In this document: positions 8,058 to 15,288 of the stretch, in pieces
Layout: each line of letters opens with the position of its first letter
Position numbering within the stretch: the first letter of the stretch is position 1
NCBI GenBank assembly: GCA_900545755.1
Contig: URAG01000045.1
Coordinates: forward strand, 1-17,439
Reading direction: 5' to 3'
DNA: 17,439 nt
Source of the DNA: an uncultured Cloacibacillus sp.
GTDB taxonomy: Bacteria; Synergistota; Synergistia; Synergistales; Synergistaceae
Program-made: the position numbers and the translations under genes
Notes under the pieces: generated by a model
The model's input: only the letters and a program-made list of their open reading frames with translations
What the model was told of the DNA's origin: nothing
The model's database searches: none

Positions 8058-8717
8058 TTAAGCGACGCAGCCCGCTATCGTGATATAGTGGCAGAGCGAG
8101 CCGCCCAACACGAAAAGGTGGAAAAGCTCGTGCGGGCCGAACCAGCGGAACTTCAGGCGCGGGCGTTCGAGCGCGAAGACGAAGGCCCCTGCGGTGTAGA
8201 GCAGGCCGCCCGCGACGAGCCAAGCCATTTCAGCTGCGGACATCGCGCGCCACAGCGGCACGATGAAGAAGGCCGCGATCCATCCCATAGCGATATAAAT
8301 CGCGCACGAGAGCCACACAGGCGCGTCCATCCAGAAGATTTTTACGAAAAAGCCAACCGCCGCAACGCCCCAGACCAGCGCGAGCATAACATACCCGGCT
8401 GGCCGGCTCAGCCTAAGCACGCAGACAGGCGTGTACGTCCCCGCGATTAACAGAAAAATCGCCATGTGGTCTAGCCGCTGCATAAAGGCCGCCGCGCGCG
8501 CGTGTACGGCGCAGCACCAGTGGTACAGCGAGCTGGTGCAGTAAAGCAGCACCATGCTCGCGCCGAAGACGGCGACGGAAACGACCGCCCCCATCCCCTC
8601 CTTGCGGCTCCATGCGTCGTAAGCGAGCTTCGCGAGCCCGGCAGCCGCCAGCAGCGCCCCGGCAAAGTGCGTAACTGAGCTCGTTATCTCGCGTTTGTCC
8701 TTTGGCAGTTTTTCCAT
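8058..8717 (-). CDS. Hemolysin III / PAQR-family membrane protein
   Basis: A 219-residue integral membrane protein with about seven hydrophobic helices, of the hemolysin III (YqfA/TrhA) branch of the PAQR family. Conserved polar residues of a putative zinc site are present: SSLYHW, LDHMAIFLLIAGTYTP, and near the C-terminus FGPHELFHLFVLGGSLCHY with its HxxxH and following His. Bacterial members are linked to membrane lipid homeostasis; real haemolytic activity is doubtful (family knowledge). I start at the ATG at 8717 (MEKLPKDKRE). An in-frame ATG at 8786 exists, but a TATAAT at 8766-8761 would then fall inside the gene. The Shine-Dalgarno is weak, so the start is uncertain. It is a single-gene unit convergent with xdhC. 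Confidence 0.88.
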   Translation of the reverse strand: MEKLPKDKREITSSVTHFAGALLAAAGLAKLAYDAWSRKEGMGAVVSVAVFGASMVLLYCTSSLYHWCCAVHARAAAFMQRLDHMAIFLLIAGTYTPVCVLRLSRPAGYVMLALVWGVAAVGFFVKIFWMDAPVWLSCAIYIAMGWIAAFFIVPLWRAMSAAEMAWLVAGGLLYTAGAFVFALERPRLKFRWFGPHELFHLFVLGGSLCHYITIAGCVA

Positions 8718-8760
8718 ACTTTTCGTCGAAATCAGGCCCTTCGCTTCAATATACACTGAT

Positions 8761-8766
8761 ATTATA
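8761..8766 (-). promoter_or_regulatory. Candidate -10 box for the hemolysin III gene
   Basis: A perfect TATAAT on the minus strand, 44 bp before the chosen start. No convincing -35 is seen at 16-18 bp. Confidence 0.35.
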
Positions 8767-8831
8767 ACGCAGCGGCGCGCCGTCATGGTGCAGAAAGGCG
8801 GAAAAATATTCCATCCACGGCGGCGCGCAAC

Positions 8832-8866
8832 AAAAAAGCGCGGGGAACTATAGCCCCCAGCGCTTT
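8832..8866 (-). terminator. Intrinsic terminator of the ocd-aminotransferase unit
   Basis: Minus strand AAAGCGC then GGGG, an 8-nt loop, CCCC then GCGCTTTTTT (a 2-nt bulge breaks the stem). It lies 122 bp downstream of the cyclodeaminase-family stop codon. I see no gene in the interval 8867-8988. Confidence 0.85.
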
Positions 8867-8988
8867 AACCGCTTCCGCCGGATGTTTTTCGCCGAGAGCC
8901 GCACCGGTTTTCAATGCGTTTTCGCCAACGTCGTCGTCATTGCGTAGGACGGAAGGTCAGCGCATGACCCTCATTTCATATTTTGCGC

Positions 8989-10002
8989 CTACAGCTCCAC
9001 GTACTGTCCCAATCCCTTTTCTTTCGCCAGTTTGAGCGCTTTTTTGCCTGTCACTAAGTCGAGCATCGCTATGCCGGTCGCGTCGAAGATCGTGATTTCT
9101 TCTGGCGAGGTGCGGCCCTGGGTTTTGCCGCTGATTACGTCGCCAAGCTCGCCGGCTATTTCTTTTTCGGAGATCACGCCCTTCGCCGCGGCTAGTTCGA
9201 GCTCGCCGCATCTGAGGCACTGCGGCGTGTCGTCGGTGAAGACGCGCGCTCCCGCGAATATTTCCGGCTCTATTTCTTCTTTTCCAGGCATATCCGCGCC
9301 GACGCAGCTCAGGTGCAGGCCGGGCTTCACCCATTCTTTTTTGATTACCGGCGAGCGCGCGGACGTGACTGTTATCGCAACGTCGCTTTTGGCGAGAGCC
9401 GCCGCTATGTCTTCCGCCGCTTCGAAGGTAACAGCCGAAGCGTCTATACCGAATGAGCCGGCCAGGCGCTCGCGGCACTCCGCGGCGAAGCGGCGCGCGT
9501 TTTCTGCGTCGAGCGGGTCGGCGACGCGCACGGCGTCGATTTTCGGCATGAGCAGCAGCGACGCGGCTATCTGGAATATCGCCTGACGGCCTGCGCCGAG
9601 GATGAAGAGCCTATGCGATTCGGGCCGCGCCAGCAGGCTCGCGCCGAGCGCGCCCGCCGCGCCGGTCCTCATGCAGGTGATGAAGGAGGCGTCCATGACG
9701 CCCTGAGGTACGCCGGTCTCGGAGTCGAATATCATGAGGACGCCGGTGAAAACCGGCAGGCCGCGCCGCGTGTTGCCGGGGAAGCTGTTCAGCATCTTGA
9801 GGCCGTGTACGTTTTCGCCGAAGACACAGCCGGACTTTATGTCCATAACGCCGTGCGGGTCGTCGAAATCGTAAGAGATCAGCGGCCAGACGGCGGTCCT
9901 GCCGAGCGATTTGAGCCGGTAGACCTCGCGCACGCCTTCTATCGTGCTTTTCATGTCGAGCACCTTTTCTATGTCGGCGCGGCTCAGGAACATCATTTTC
10001 AT
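8989..10002 (-). CDS. Ornithine cyclodeaminase / mu-crystallin family enzyme
   Basis: A 337-residue NAD(P)-dependent enzyme of the OCD/mu-crystallin family, which also includes alanine dehydrogenases, pyrroline/piperideine-2-carboxylate (ketimine) reductases and lysine cyclodeaminase. Landmarks are GVMDIKSG near residue 51, the substrate-proximal TCMRTGAAGALGASLLA near 109, a Rossmann fingerprint LFILGAGRQA near 132, GADMPGKEEIEPEIF near 235, and ITIFDATGIAMLD near 300. The Asp of GADMPGK corresponds to the catalytic-region Asp of true OCDs, which keeps ornithine cyclodeaminase possible but does not prove it. AAGGAGG is 9 nt before the ATG. It is co-transcribed 37 bp downstream of an aminotransferase, so the two may act in sequence on one amino acid. 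The substrate cannot be told from sequence. Confidence 0.88.
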   Translation of the reverse strand: MKMMFLSRADIEKVLDMKSTIEGVREVYRLKSLGRTAVWPLISYDFDDPHGVMDIKSGCVFGENVHGLKMLNSFPGNTRRGLPVFTGVLMIFDSETGVPQGVMDASFITCMRTGAAGALGASLLARPESHRLFILGAGRQAIFQIAASLLLMPKIDAVRVADPLDAENARRFAAECRERLAGSFGIDASAVTFEAAEDIAAALAKSDVAITVTSARSPVIKKEWVKPGLHLSCVGADMPGKEEIEPEIFAGARVFTDDTPQCLRCGELELAAAKGVISEKEIAGELGDVISGKTQGRTSPEEITIFDATGIAMLDLVTGKKALKLAKEKGLGQYVEL

Positions 10003-10039
10003 GGATTTATGCCTCCTTCTGTCGTTTTACGAAAATTTT

Positions 10040-11194
10040 TTAACGCGCGCGCTCGCGCCGCCGTTCTTCGCCATTGAGCTCTTTCAGGTATTCTCCGAGG
10101 CGCGCGAGCCCCGCCTTGAAATATTCCACGTCGCCGAAGCCGTAGCCGATGCGGAAGCTCTTTTCCTGCTGGAAGCATCCGCCCTGGCAGACGAGCACGC
10201 CCTTCTTCGCGAGCAGATCTTCCGCGAATTTCTGCGCCGGCACGTCATAGTCGTAGTATATGTATGAAGTCGGCCCAGCGCTGTCGCAGGCGAGGTGCAG
10301 GTGCGGCTGTCTCTTGAGCCACTCGCTCAGAACCGCGCGCGCTTCATCGACTATTTTGCGGTTGCGCTCGTAGAACACGTCCTTGTGTTCAAGGATTATC
10401 GCGGCGATTAGCTCGTTTATCGGCCCTTCGCAGATGCTGTTGTAAGAGCGGCAGTTCATAATCGCCTCTTTCACCGAAAGGTCGCGCGCGACTATCCAGC
10501 CGACGCGCGTCCCGGCGCTCGAAAAGACTTTGCTGGTGCTGCTCGTGACGATAGCCTTTTCGTAGATGTCGCACATCGACGGCATATATTCCTCGCTTAG
10601 GCCGCGGTATATCTCGTCGCAGAGCACGTAAGCCCCAACCTCGCGCGCCATTGCAGCTATCTCTTCAAGTTCTTCCTTCGTGAAACGGTAGCCCGTCGGG
10701 TTTCCTGGGTTCGTCAGACAAATCATTTTCGTATCTCTGTCGACCATCGCGCGGATTTTTTCAAGATCTACGCGGTATTCCTCGCCATCGCCGCAGTTGT
10801 AGGCGCGCACCTCGGAGCCGAGCGCCGCCGGTATCGAATAGTGCTGCTGGTAGCTCGGCAGCACGCAGACGACGTTCATACCAGAGCCGCAGAGCGCCTG
10901 ACAGGCTATCGAGTTCGCGCCGGTGCCGCCGTGTACCGAAATAACCATATCCGGCGTGACGCTCCCGTCGTATAGCGCCGCTATCGCCTTTTTGAGGCGC
11001 GGCATTCCGTCAAAGTATCCGTAGTGGAGGCTCATACCCTCGACCTCGCGAAAGAACTCTTCCCTGTCGGTCCCGGTCAGCTCCAGCATTTCGCCGACCG
11101 TCACCGGCTTGCAGCAGCTCGAGCCGAAGTTGTACTCCGCCTTACTGTCGAGCGGGTTAAGCCAGAATTCAAGTTCAAAGCGCGCTATGTCCAT
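10040..11194 (-). CDS. PLP-dependent aminotransferase, class I/II (fold type I)
   Basis: A 384-residue pyridoxal-phosphate enzyme. Typical blocks are HGGTGANSIACQAL for cofactor phosphate near residue 89, NPGNPTG near 161, CDEIYRGL near 192, and the Schiff-base lysine in SSTSKVFSSAGTRVGW near 218. A C-terminal Arg (SFRIGYG) should bind the substrate carboxylate. The N-terminus (FELEFWLNPLD, then YNFGSSCCKPVTVGEML) recalls the capreomycidine-synthase-like branch more than standard aspartate aminotransferases; this is a resemblance from memory, not an assignment. AAAGGGG precedes the ATG. The C-terminus ends in an Arg-rich tail. It is the first gene of a two-gene unit with the OCD-family gene. 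A weak promoter candidate (TTGAAA-N18-AAGAAT) lies about 75 bp upstream. Confidence 0.88.
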   Translation of the reverse strand: MDIARFELEFWLNPLDSKAEYNFGSSCCKPVTVGEMLELTGTDREEFFREVEGMSLHYGYFDGMPRLKKAIAALYDGSVTPDMVISVHGGTGANSIACQALCGSGMNVVCVLPSYQQHYSIPAALGSEVRAYNCGDGEEYRVDLEKIRAMVDRDTKMICLTNPGNPTGYRFTKEELEEIAAMAREVGAYVLCDEIYRGLSEEYMPSMCDIYEKAIVTSSTSKVFSSAGTRVGWIVARDLSVKEAIMNCRSYNSICEGPINELIAAIILEHKDVFYERNRKIVDEARAVLSEWLKRQPHLHLACDSAGPTSYIYYDYDVPAQKFAEDLLAKKGVLVCQGGCFQQEKSFRIGYGFGDVEYFKAGLARLGEYLKELNGEERRRERAR

Positions 11195-11318
11195 CGTCTG
11201 CGTCCCCTTTCGCCAACGTTCGTAATTATGTAGAAGAACTGTGATCCAGTCCTTTATTCTTACACTATCCGGAGGCTTATTTCAATAGCGCGATGCGCAA
11301 GAATTACCGCAAAGGTGT

Positions 11319-11372
11319 AAAAAACGCCGTCTGAACGAAGCCGTGTATTTTTCACGGCTCGTTCGGGCGGCG
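11319..11372 (-). terminator. Long hairpin terminator after the 89-residue membrane protein gene
   Basis: Minus strand CGCCG...GAACGA...GCCGTG pairs with CACGGC...TCGTTC...CGGCG around a short A-rich loop, followed by TTTTTT at 11324-11319. It lies 38 bp after the small gene's stop and insulates it from the aminotransferase unit. Confidence 0.88.
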
Positions 11373-11410
11373 TATGGTGTTACAGGCAAAGCTGAATTTC
11401 CGGTGCGGCG

Positions 11411-11680
11411 TTATTTTTTATCGTCTAGCGGCGGCAGCGGTTTTATTTTGTCTCCATCCTTGAATTCGCGCTGCGGTCCCTCGGCCTTGTCGTAGACCCA
11501 GTTTTCAAATTTGTCGTAGATGGCGTCGGACCACGACGGGTTCGGCCATTGTTTTTTCTTCGCAGTGAGCGCAAGGCAGCCGCACATCATGGCGGCAAAA
11601 TACAGATATGGATGGTGCGTCGCGAGCGCGATACCGAAGAAGATGAAGCAGAGCGATGCAAAGAGGTCTCTGAAAAACAT
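11411..11680 (-). CDS. Small membrane protein of unknown function (89 residues)
   Basis: I do not recognise this protein. Two hydrophobic segments (about residues 4-21 and 25-41) form a hairpin, followed by a charged, soluble tail with WPNPSWSDAIYDKFENWVYD and a Lys/Pro/Asp-rich end. GTGAGGA stands just before the ATG, and TATAAT (minus, 11719-11714) could be its -10 box. It is flanked by its own terminator downstream and by the TRAP operon terminator upstream, so it forms a single-gene unit. Codon use resembles that of its neighbours. The defined start, ribosome site and terminator support a real gene. Confidence 0.75.
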   Translation of the reverse strand: MFFRDLFASLCFIFFGIALATHHPYLYFAAMMCGCLALTAKKKQWPNPSWSDAIYDKFENWVYDKAEGPQREFKDGDKIKPLPPLDDKK

Positions 11681-11779
11681 TTTTCCTCACCCTTTTATAT
11701 ATTATCGCAAAATATTATAGCCTCAAGCGTACCTCCTAAAAAGCGCTGCTCTGTGCAAAATGCTGAAATATACGCGGCA

Positions 11780-11820
11780 AACAAATCAGGCCGCCCGAAA
11801 GGGAGGCGGCCTGATTTGTT
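11780..11820. terminator. Intrinsic terminator of the TRAP operon
   Basis: A perfect 16-bp stem pairs 11780-11795 with 11805-11820, around a 9-nt loop, with GGCCGCC/GGCGGCC at its apex and TTTGTT at its base in both directions. It lies 28 bp after the dctM stop codon. Confidence 0.92.
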
Positions 11821-11848
11821 ATTTTCCGTGCGGTTCTTCCGCGTTACC

Positions 11849-13165
11849 TTACCAAGGCACTCCGAGGATAAAGTGCGGCAGGAAGAGGCAGACCTTCGGT
11901 ATGTAGGCTGTGATGATGAGGACCGGCACCCAGCAGGCAAGCATGAATGTGAGGGCCGGCTTCATAATCTCGTTGATAGGCGCTCCTCCTACTCGCCCGC
12001 TTAGGTAAAGTACAGGCGCAGCAGGCGGCGTGATGCATCCGAGGGCTGTGTTGACTCCGACGATTGCCGCATAGTGTACGGGGTTGAAGCCGAGGTCGAT
12101 GATTATCGGAAGCAGTATCGGCGTTGTAAGGACGACGACGCTGATGTCGTCCATAAGCATTCCCATGAGCACCAGGAAGAGGTTGATCATAACCATGACG
12201 ACGTAAGGGTTCGTCGATATTGAGTAGAAGAGATGCAGGACGCGGCCTGGCAGGTCTTCAAGGATGTAGAGGCGCGAGAGCATCGAGACCGAATAGAGCA
12301 TGACCATGATGACGCCGGTCGTGATGCTGCTTTCGACAACGATGTTGAAAAGGCCTCTCCAAGTGAGTCCCTTATAAACGTAGAGCCCGATCGGTATGCA
12401 GTAGAAGACGGCGAGGGCCGAGGCTTCCGTCGTCGTCATAATGCCGCCGTAAATTCCGCCGAGGACCATGACTGGCATGACGAGAGCCGGTATCGCGAGA
12501 CGTCCGCGCTTCATGAACATGTCCATACGCTCTTTGCTGGTACGTTTGACTTCGACGAAGACTTCCTTGTTGTTGCGGAGCATCCAGACGTTGAGAGCGC
12601 TGAGAAGCACTATCGTCACGATACCAGGTCCGACGGTGGAAAGGAAGCATGCGAGAACCGAGATGCCGCTTATCCACGCGAATATTATGAGAGTCGCGTT
12701 CGGAGGAATAAGAAGCCCAAGCAGCGACGCGTTTGCCATAAGCGCGCAGGCGTGTCCCATAGGATACCCGCCCTGTTTGAGGCGCGGGAACATAATAGCT
12801 CCGATGCAGGAGAGCGTTGCGCAGGCAGCTCCGCAGATAGATCCGAATACAGCGCAGGAAACTACTGCGACGATACCGAGTCCGCCGCGGATATGTCCGA
12901 CAAAGACGTCGACCATATCAATAAGCTTTTCCGCGATGCGTCCACGTTCCATAATGCCTCCGGCTAGTATGAACATCGCTATAGCTATAAGTGAAACTGA
13001 GTTCATCTGAGTAAAGCCGTAAGGCAACAGCTGTGTCGCCGGATATCCAGCCCCGTCAGCGCCGCCGAAGAATATCAGCCACGCGCAAGAAGCCATGAAG
13101 CTTACAGGAACGGGAACGCCTATAATGAGACATAATATCAGGATGACCAACGCTACATAGATCAT
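11849..13165 (-). CDS. dctM: TRAP transporter large permease subunit DctM
   Basis: The large membrane subunit of a tripartite ATP-independent periplasmic (TRAP) transporter, which drives solute uptake with a sodium or proton gradient. The 438-residue product is hydrophobic throughout, with about 12 segments. It has family motifs GVPVPVSFMASCAW near residue 16, AIAMFILAGGIMERG near 60, FGSICGAACATLSCIGAIMFPRL near 107, GLLIPPNATLIIFAW near 150, TTTEASALAVFYC near 245, and LMGMLMDDISVVVLTTPILLPI near 345. Its ATG overlaps the dctQ stop by 4 bp (ATGA), the usual translational coupling. It is the last gene of the operon. The substrate is unknown; TRAP systems mostly carry organic acids, and some carry amino acids or sugar acids. 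Confidence 0.96.
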   Translation of the reverse strand: MIYVALVILILCLIIGVPVPVSFMASCAWLIFFGGADGAGYPATQLLPYGFTQMNSVSLIAIAMFILAGGIMERGRIAEKLIDMVDVFVGHIRGGLGIVAVVSCAVFGSICGAACATLSCIGAIMFPRLKQGGYPMGHACALMANASLLGLLIPPNATLIIFAWISGISVLACFLSTVGPGIVTIVLLSALNVWMLRNNKEVFVEVKRTSKERMDMFMKRGRLAIPALVMPVMVLGGIYGGIMTTTEASALAVFYCIPIGLYVYKGLTWRGLFNIVVESSITTGVIMVMLYSVSMLSRLYILEDLPGRVLHLFYSISTNPYVVMVMINLFLVLMGMLMDDISVVVLTTPILLPIIIDLGFNPVHYAAIVGVNTALGCITPPAAPVLYLSGRVGGAPINEIMKPALTFMLACWVPVLIITAYIPKVCLFLPHFILGVPW

Positions 13166-13752
13166 TTGTTCTTACCTCCAAAAAGCGCCTGCGCAGCCCT
13201 TATAGTATCCCAGAGGAAGTAGTAGGACATAGAGAGCAGACCAATAAATATAGAAACATAAGCGGTCCAAAGCGGAATTCTCCAAGCAACTGTACGCGGG
13301 ATCGCGACGCCGGTCCCAAGTGGTCCAAGGAAACCGAATATGAAATAATCCCAACCGTATTTCGTGAAAAGCAGCGTCACCCCGAGAGTGACAAGACACT
13401 TCAAGAAAGTAAGAGACCTTTTAAAAACGCCGTCTTTGAGGTACGAGCTTATAAGGTCGGCCGAAATATGCGTTCCTGTAAACGCGCCGTATCCAGCTCC
13501 CATGAAGTAGAGCCAGAAGGCGAATATCTTAACCCATTCCTCGTAGCCGTAAAGATCCATTTCAAATACGTAGCGCATAAGCGTCGCCGCTGTGATTATT
13601 ACCATCAACAGCATAGCCATCACGAAACAAACGATTGAATAGAAAGATATCGTGATTTTGTCAAAGAGACATTTCGGCTGTCTTACGTTGACGACCTCAT
13701 CTTCACAGGCGCAGCAGCACGCCTGAGCGTCAGTTTTTTTCTCGTCAGACAT
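13162..13752 (-). CDS. dctQ: TRAP transporter small permease subunit DctQ
   Basis: The small membrane subunit of the TRAP transporter, which pairs with DctM. The 196-residue product has four hydrophobic segments (about residues 34-58, 75-95, 118-138 and 160-182) and the DctQ-type motif YGYEEWVKIFAFWLYFMGAGYGAFTGTHISADLI. The first 30 residues form a polar extension with four close cysteines (C12, C13, C14, C16) and another at C28, which is unusual for DctQ. AAAGGAG precedes the ATG at 13752. It follows dctP after a 107-bp gap that holds a hairpin, and it overlaps dctM. Confidence 0.93.
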   Translation of the reverse strand: MSDEKKTDAQACCCACEDEVVNVRQPKCLFDKITISFYSIVCFVMAMLLMVIITAATLMRYVFEMDLYGYEEWVKIFAFWLYFMGAGYGAFTGTHISADLISSYLKDGVFKRSLTFLKCLVTLGVTLLFTKYGWDYFIFGFLGPLGTGVAIPRTVAWRIPLWTAYVSIFIGLLSMSYYFLWDTIRAAQALFGGKNK

Positions 13753-13782
13753 TTAATTAAACTCCTTTCAGACACGAAAACC

Positions 13783-13813
13783 CCAGAGGGGACATGAAGC
13801 CCGTCCCCTCAGG
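13783..13813 (-). terminator. Intercistronic hairpin between dctP and dctQ
   Basis: GAGGGGAC (13786-13793) pairs perfectly with GTCCCCTC (13803-13810), with a CC/GG extension beyond an A/A mismatch and the short run GGTTTTCG after it on the minus strand. It could act as a partial terminator or 3' stabiliser that raises dctP mRNA over dctQM. The role is inferred. Confidence 0.65.
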
Positions 13814-13859
13814 AGATTTTTGCGTGCATATTTTTTAATAAAACTGCCTTTTTCAGAGC

Positions 13860-14861
13860 TTACAGCGCTCCCATTTTCTCCCTGAACTCTTTCATGAGTT
13901 CGACGCCGACTCCAGCCTTACCCATTTCTTCCCAAGTCGCCATGCAGGCTTCCTTGATCGGGCGGAGCTCTTCTTCAGTGTATCTGAAGACCTTGACGCC
14001 GCGCTCTTCCATGAGCTTCATGTACTTCTCGTCCTCGGCCTGGGCGTTGTCTATCGAGAGCAGCGTGTACTTCTTAGCTACATCGCGGAAGACCTGCTGA
14101 TCTTCCGGCGTCAGTTTCTGCCACGACTTGTCGCTGACCATGATTCCAAGATATTCCATAGAATAGTTCGTAGCGTACCAGTATTTAACTACGTCGCCGA
14201 GTATCGTGTAAGCGGCGGCCGTCGGATATCCGTCTGCTGCGTCGCAGACGCCGGTCTGCATCGACTGATAAACGTCGGGATACGGTATCGTTATCGGACG
14301 GAAGCCCATAGCCTTGGCTCCGGTGACATACGAAACCATGTTGGGAACGCGCGTAAGCACGCCTTTATCCACCTTCGGGTTGAGCGGTTCGATGAGAGGC
14401 TTCGTCGAGGCGATGCCTATGAAGCCTTCGACATATGAGCCGATCAGGTGGACGCCTACGGAATTAAGGAACTCGTTTAACTTGGTCGGGAACCATGCGC
14501 CTGGGGTAAGAGCCTTCTTCGCTGAATCGTATCCTGTAACGAATCCGTTCGCATAGGTCATTTCAAGACGCGGGTCGAAGTCGGTCGCGAGCGACATGCA
14601 GGCCATATCGACGGTTCCGCGCATCATCTCTTCCATAACGAGCGTATAGTTGCCAAGCTGTCCGGCCGGATATGTTTTTATCTCAACGCGGCCTTTGGTT
14701 CCTTCGTTGATCTCCTTCGCCATCGCCTCCATGGTTTTAGTCGCCATATGGTCTGGCGGCGACTGTCCGGCGAAACGGAAGACGATCGGGGCGGCGGTTG
14801 CGGGGCTTACTAAGGCCACAAAAATAAATACTGCAACGAGCGTAAGAGCAAATCTCCTCAT
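13860..14861 (-). CDS. dctP: TRAP transporter periplasmic solute-binding protein DctP
   Basis: The substrate-binding protein of the TRAP system, acting in the periplasm. The 333-residue precursor has a signal peptide (positive MRRF, hydrophobic core to residue 18, cleavage after about residue 23-24 in SPATAA). The mature part shows FRFAGQSPPDHMATKTMEAMA, a YPAGQLGNYTLVMEEMMRGT block, and the Arg-containing strand GVLTRVPN, where DctP proteins bind a substrate carboxylate. TIPYPDVYQSMQTGVCDAADG follows. I start at the ATG at 14861 because GGGAGAG lies 6-7 nt upstream. An in-frame ATG at 14885 would put eight polar residues before the signal peptide. It is the first gene of the operon. Confidence 0.95.
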   Translation of the reverse strand: MRRFALTLVAVFIFVALVSPATAAPIVFRFAGQSPPDHMATKTMEAMAKEINEGTKGRVEIKTYPAGQLGNYTLVMEEMMRGTVDMACMSLATDFDPRLEMTYANGFVTGYDSAKKALTPGAWFPTKLNEFLNSVGVHLIGSYVEGFIGIASTKPLIEPLNPKVDKGVLTRVPNMVSYVTGAKAMGFRPITIPYPDVYQSMQTGVCDAADGYPTAAAYTILGDVVKYWYATNYSMEYLGIMVSDKSWQKLTPEDQQVFRDVAKKYTLLSIDNAQAEDEKYMKLMEERGVKVFRYTEEELRPIKEACMATWEEMGKAGVGVELMKEFREKMGAL

Positions 14862-14886
14862 GAAAAACTCTCCCTTCAGAATCATG

Positions 14887-14943
14887 TCATCGGTTAGCTG
14901 CTAAAAACGCTACCTGCACCGGCAATGTAGCCGTACTATACAA
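14887..14943 (-). CDS. Possible 18-codon upstream ORF before dctP
   Basis: A TTG at 14943 stands directly after the purine-rich run AGGAGGAGGG and opens a frame of 18 codons (ending ...VQVAFLAANR) that stops at TGA 14887-14889, 25 bp before dctP. The ribosome-binding sequence is stronger than dctP's own. It could be a regulatory upstream ORF or chance. No terminator or antiterminator pairing is clear around it. Confidence 0.25.
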   Translation of the reverse strand: MYSTATLPVQVAFLAANR

Positions 14944-14978
14944 CCCTCCTCCTGCACAGGTTCCCGCACTGTATAAAA

Positions 14979-15053
14979 TTGTGTAAATTAACAGTAGTGC
15001 GTGCAAATTAAATTACAACAAATGCAGCCGCTTGTCAAATATTTTTTACACAA
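14979..15053. repeat. Three copies of a GTGyAAAtt motif around the candidate dctP promoter
   Basis: GTGTAAATTA (14981-14990) and GTGCAAATTA (15001-15010) are direct repeats exactly 20 bp apart. TTGTGTAAA (14979-14987) is repeated in inverted form as TTTACACAA (15045-15053). Together they bracket the candidate promoter at 15010-15038. The arrangement looks like operator sites for a repressor or activator; no regulator gene lies nearby. Confidence 0.45.
15010..15038 (-). promoter_or_regulatory. Candidate promoter of the TRAP operon
   Basis: Minus strand TTGACA (15038-15033), a 17-bp spacer and TAATTT (15015-15010). The -35 is perfect and the -10 poor (3 of 6), which fits an activator-dependent or tightly regulated promoter. 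It gives a leader of about 140 nt before dctP. Confidence 0.5.
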
Positions 15054-15288
15054 CTTTATGCCGCTTTTTAAATTCAAAGCGCGTAAGTTAATTCATTCAC
15101 AACAAAAGTTCAAATATTATCTTACGGCAATGAACTTAAATCTTTAAAATCCACTATTCCTCTGTCAAGGTACTAAAACCGCTTTTATTTCATTAATCTG
15201 TCAGATTTATATAAAATATATAAAACTTTCAGACATATATTGGCAAATTCTATCCCGTCCACGATGCGTGGCCAGGAAAAATTTTCCT
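15054..15288. other. AT-rich intergenic region, no gene seen
   Basis: This stretch between the dctP upstream region and the chromate-transporter genes is AT-rich and has stops in all frames. A small palindrome CCACG-ATG-CGTGG occurs near 15260, and AGGAAAA/TTTTCCT occurs near 15275-15290. Neither is followed by a T-run that would make a clear terminator for the chromate genes. Confidence 0.6.

Noticed and set aside
8867..8988. Tiny ORFs downstream of the OCD-family gene
   Set aside because: They are ten codons or fewer, with no ribosome-binding sequence.
14862..14885. Eight-residue longer start for DctP
   Set aside because: It lacks a ribosome site and puts polar residues before the signal peptide; the ATG at 14861 has GGGAGAG upstream.
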